Shown: positions 6,527 to 7,860 of the stretch, piece by piece
Layout: every line of letters begins with the position of its first letter
Numbering within the stretch: position 1 is the first letter of the stretch
NCBI GenBank assembly: GCA_030830415.1
Contig: JAURNB010000217.1
Coordinates: forward strand, 1 to 7,860
DNA: 7,860 nt
Source: Acidimicrobiales bacterium
Lineage (GTDB): Bacteria > Actinomycetota > Acidimicrobiia > Acidimicrobiales > Ilumatobacteraceae
Direction: 5' to 3'
The notes under the pieces: model-generated
What the model was told of the DNA's origin: nothing
The model's input: the letters and a program-made list of their open reading frames with translations, nothing else
Database searches by the model: none
Translations under genes and position numbers: made by a program

Positions 6527-7264
6527 ATGCTTACCTTGAAATTTTCTGAACTTCAGTTGCAACCCGGACACCTGTTTCTCGATGCAGGAGCAGGTTTTGG
6601 TCGGCACGCATTTGAAGCTGCCCGCCTGGGTGCAAAGGTAGTTGCTCTCGACTACGCATCAGACGAAGTGGTAACTACTCGCAATACCTTCGCAGCAATG
6701 GCAGAGGCTGGCGAAATTTCAGCCGACCAATTTGTTGCATGCCTTCGTGGCGATGCAACACGACTTCCCTTTGCCGACAACACATTCGATCGCATTGTTA
6801 CATCGGAAGTACTTGAACACATTCATGCCGATACGGCGGCAATTGCCGAGTTGTACCGTGTTCTCAAGCCAGGTGGAATACTCGGCGTCACCGTTCCTAC
6901 TTGGTGGCCAGAGAAAATCAACTGGATGCTTTCTGATGAGTACTACGCACCAAAATCGGTGGGTGGCCATGTTCGTATTTACAGCGCTACAGAGTTGAAG
7001 GCGAAACTGCGCACAGCCGGACTCACCATTAAGAGTCAACATCATGCTCACGCACTGCATAGCCCCTATTGGTGGTTGCGCTGTGCTGTTGGGCCACGCA
7101 ACGAAGAGCACAAAGCTGTTCAGGCATATAAGAAATTCCTCGAGTGGGACATCATGAAACGGCCGGTGTCTACCAAGTACGCAGAGCGCATTCTGAGCCC
7201 CATTCTCGGGAAAAGCTATGTGGTGTACTCCCAAAAGTCCCACGAGCATGCGCGGGCAATATGA
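6527..7264 (+). CDS. Class I SAM-dependent methyltransferase (Methyltransf_11-like)
   Basis: It is predicted to transfer a methyl group from S-adenosylmethionine to an unidentified small molecule, sugar or lipid. The 245-residue protein starts directly into the Rossmann core. Motif I is FLDAGAGFGRHAFEAA (D19 to R26), and the acidic residue after strand 2 is D42 in VVALDYA. The motif II/III region is GDATRLPFADNTFD (residues 75-88), then SEVLEHI and LYRVLKPGGILGVTVP. The segment WWPEKINWMLSDEYYAP followed by GGHVRIYSATELKAKL forms the substrate-side part, with the ATEL block typical of UbiE/COQ5-like and sugar-modifying enzymes. It has no membrane helix. The gene starts 3 bases after the glycosyltransferase stop with only a weak upstream purine run, and its stop overlaps the next start in ATGA (7261-7264). 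Fold and cofactor are clear; substrate unknown. Confidence 0.9.
   Translation: MLTLKFSELQLQPGHLFLDAGAGFGRHAFEAARLGAKVVALDYASDEVVTTRNTFAAMAEAGEISADQFVACLRGDATRLPFADNTFDRIVTSEVLEHIHADTAAIAELYRVLKPGGILGVTVPTWWPEKINWMLSDEYYAPKSVGGHVRIYSATELKAKLRTAGLTIKSQHHAHALHSPYWWLRCAVGPRNEEHKAVQAYKKFLEWDIMKRPVSTKYAERILSPILGKSYVVYSQKSHEHARAI
6655..6674 (+). repeat. Imperfect direct repeat, copy 2 (inside methyltransferase gene)
   Basis: CGCATCAGACGAAGTGGTAA, matching 6497-6519 apart from a 3-base gap. Here it encodes the methyltransferase residues just after D42 (ASDEVV), a part of the protein that looks normal for its family. This makes copy 2 the more likely source if the two are related by duplication. Confidence 0.5.
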
Positions 7265-7860
7265 ATCACACCATCAATATTCCCGGTGTCATTTCACATG
7301 ACGAACTCGCACTCACTGCAGAGTCAATTGCTCGTCTTCAACTGCCGAGCGGAATGATTCCGTGGAATGCCGGCGGGCACTGCGACCCATGGAACCATGT
7401 GGAAACAGCAATGGCACTCGACACCCTCGGGCTGCATCACGAGGCGCGCCGTGCGTATGAATGGCTTGCCGATGTGCAACGCAGCGATGGCTCGTGGCAC
7501 AACTATTACCACTCCGATGGGAGTGTGAAAGAAGCAAAACTCGATACCAACGTGTGTGCGTATATGGCTGCCGGACTCTGGCATCACTGGCTCTGCACTG
7601 GCGACAAAAAGACTTTGCACTCACTTTGGCCAACAGCAAAAGCCGCGTTGCAGTGGGTGCTGTCCATGCGGCGCCCCGATGGAACAATTCTGTGGGCAAA
7701 AGAAGTTGATGAGTCCCCGTGGGACTACGCACTTCTCACTGGCTCGTGTTCTATCCGACACTCCCTGCGCTGTGGTGCGATGGTTGCTGCACTTCTCGAC
7801 GACCACGCCGATGTTTATCTTCGTGCTGCCGACACCATCGACGATGTAGTGCGCACCGAC
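7261..7860 (+). CDS. Alpha-helical toroid-like protein (prenyltransferase/squalene-cyclase-like annotation), 3'-truncated by window edge
   Basis: The ATG at 7261 overlaps the methyltransferase stop (ATGA), and the frame stays open to the last base, giving 200 residues without a stop. The sequence is rich in Trp, His and helix-forming runs. It has a QW-like repeat, AYEWLADVQRSDGSWHNY, with Q73 and DGSW at 76-79. Weaker related turns are LPSGMIPWNAGGHCDPWNHVE at about 28-48 and RRPDGTILW at about 137-145. Such repeats are known from squalene/oxidosqualene cyclases and prenyltransferase beta subunits, and a similar (alpha/alpha)6 layout occurs in glucoamylase-type hydrolases. Conserved-looking polar residues include H40, D42, H46, E48 and D95. 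No signal peptide is seen. Beside a glycosyltransferase, a glycan-acting helical-barrel enzyme is as plausible as a terpenoid cyclase. The fold class is a moderate call; activity is unknown. Confidence 0.72.
   Translation, partial: MNHTINIPGVISHDELALTAESIARLQLPSGMIPWNAGGHCDPWNHVETAMALDTLGLHHEARRAYEWLADVQRSDGSWHNYYHSDGSVKEAKLDTNVCAYMAAGLWHHWLCTGDKKTLHSLWPTAKAALQWVLSMRRPDGTILWAKEVDESPWDYALLTGSCSIRHSLRCGAMVAALLDDHADVYLRAADTIDDVVRTD

Noticed and set aside
6719..7249. Minus-strand open frame of 176 codons opposite the methyltransferase
   Set aside because: The plus strand shows unmistakable methyltransferase motifs throughout; the antisense product has no recognisable domain.
7313..7732. Minus-strand open frame of 139 codons near the right edge
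   Set aside because: The plus frame from 7261 is open for 200 codons, coupled to the gene before it, and has QW-like repeats. The antisense product is Arg/Ser/His-rich and looks random.

Overview
The window reads as one uninterrupted run of eight plus-strand genes, seven of them joined by 4-base start/stop overlaps or gaps of 11 bases or less. The only larger gap is 32 bases, between lnt and the glycosyltransferase. Base composition is mixed, with GC near one half by eye. The heme proteins look Gram-positive in type, and a small sortase of the actinobacterial 'TCHP...S...R' kind sits beside an apolipoprotein N-acyltransferase. My inference is a moderate-GC actinobacterium, possibly an aquatic Acidimicrobiia/Ilumatobacter-like lineage. 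That placement is from memory of similar proteins and was not tested.

Bases 1-3214 hold a heme module, hemE-hemH-hemY, in the order I know from Bacillus subtilis. hemE (uroporphyrinogen decarboxylase) is cut at the left edge. HemH carries the Tyr13 of the coproporphyrin-type ferrochelatases, and HemY is a FAD-dependent oxidase. Together they suggest the coproporphyrin-dependent route to heme. The last enzyme of that route, HemQ/ChdC, is not in the window.

Bases 3211-5204 hold an envelope module: a short sortase overlapping hemY, then lnt overlapping the sortase. Both enzymes act at the outer face of the membrane on exported proteins. The Lnt homologue keeps the Glu and Lys of the catalytic triad but has Ser where the catalytic Cys belongs. 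This is the most notable single-residue observation here.

Bases 5237-7860 hold a second group: a GT4-type glycosyltransferase, a class I SAM-dependent methyltransferase, and the first 200 residues of an alpha-helical toroid-like protein of the kind usually auto-annotated as prenyltransferase/squalene-cyclase-like. The close coupling suggests a shared pathway, perhaps making a methylated glycan or glycolipid, but no product can be named. The 32-base gap before this group holds two mutually exclusive small hairpins and a four-codon mini-ORF whose stop overlaps the glycosyltransferase start. This is the only plausible regulatory spot visible.

No RNA genes, insertion sequences, CRISPR arrays, long repeats or convincing terminators were seen. 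There is no gene-free stretch over 300 bases.
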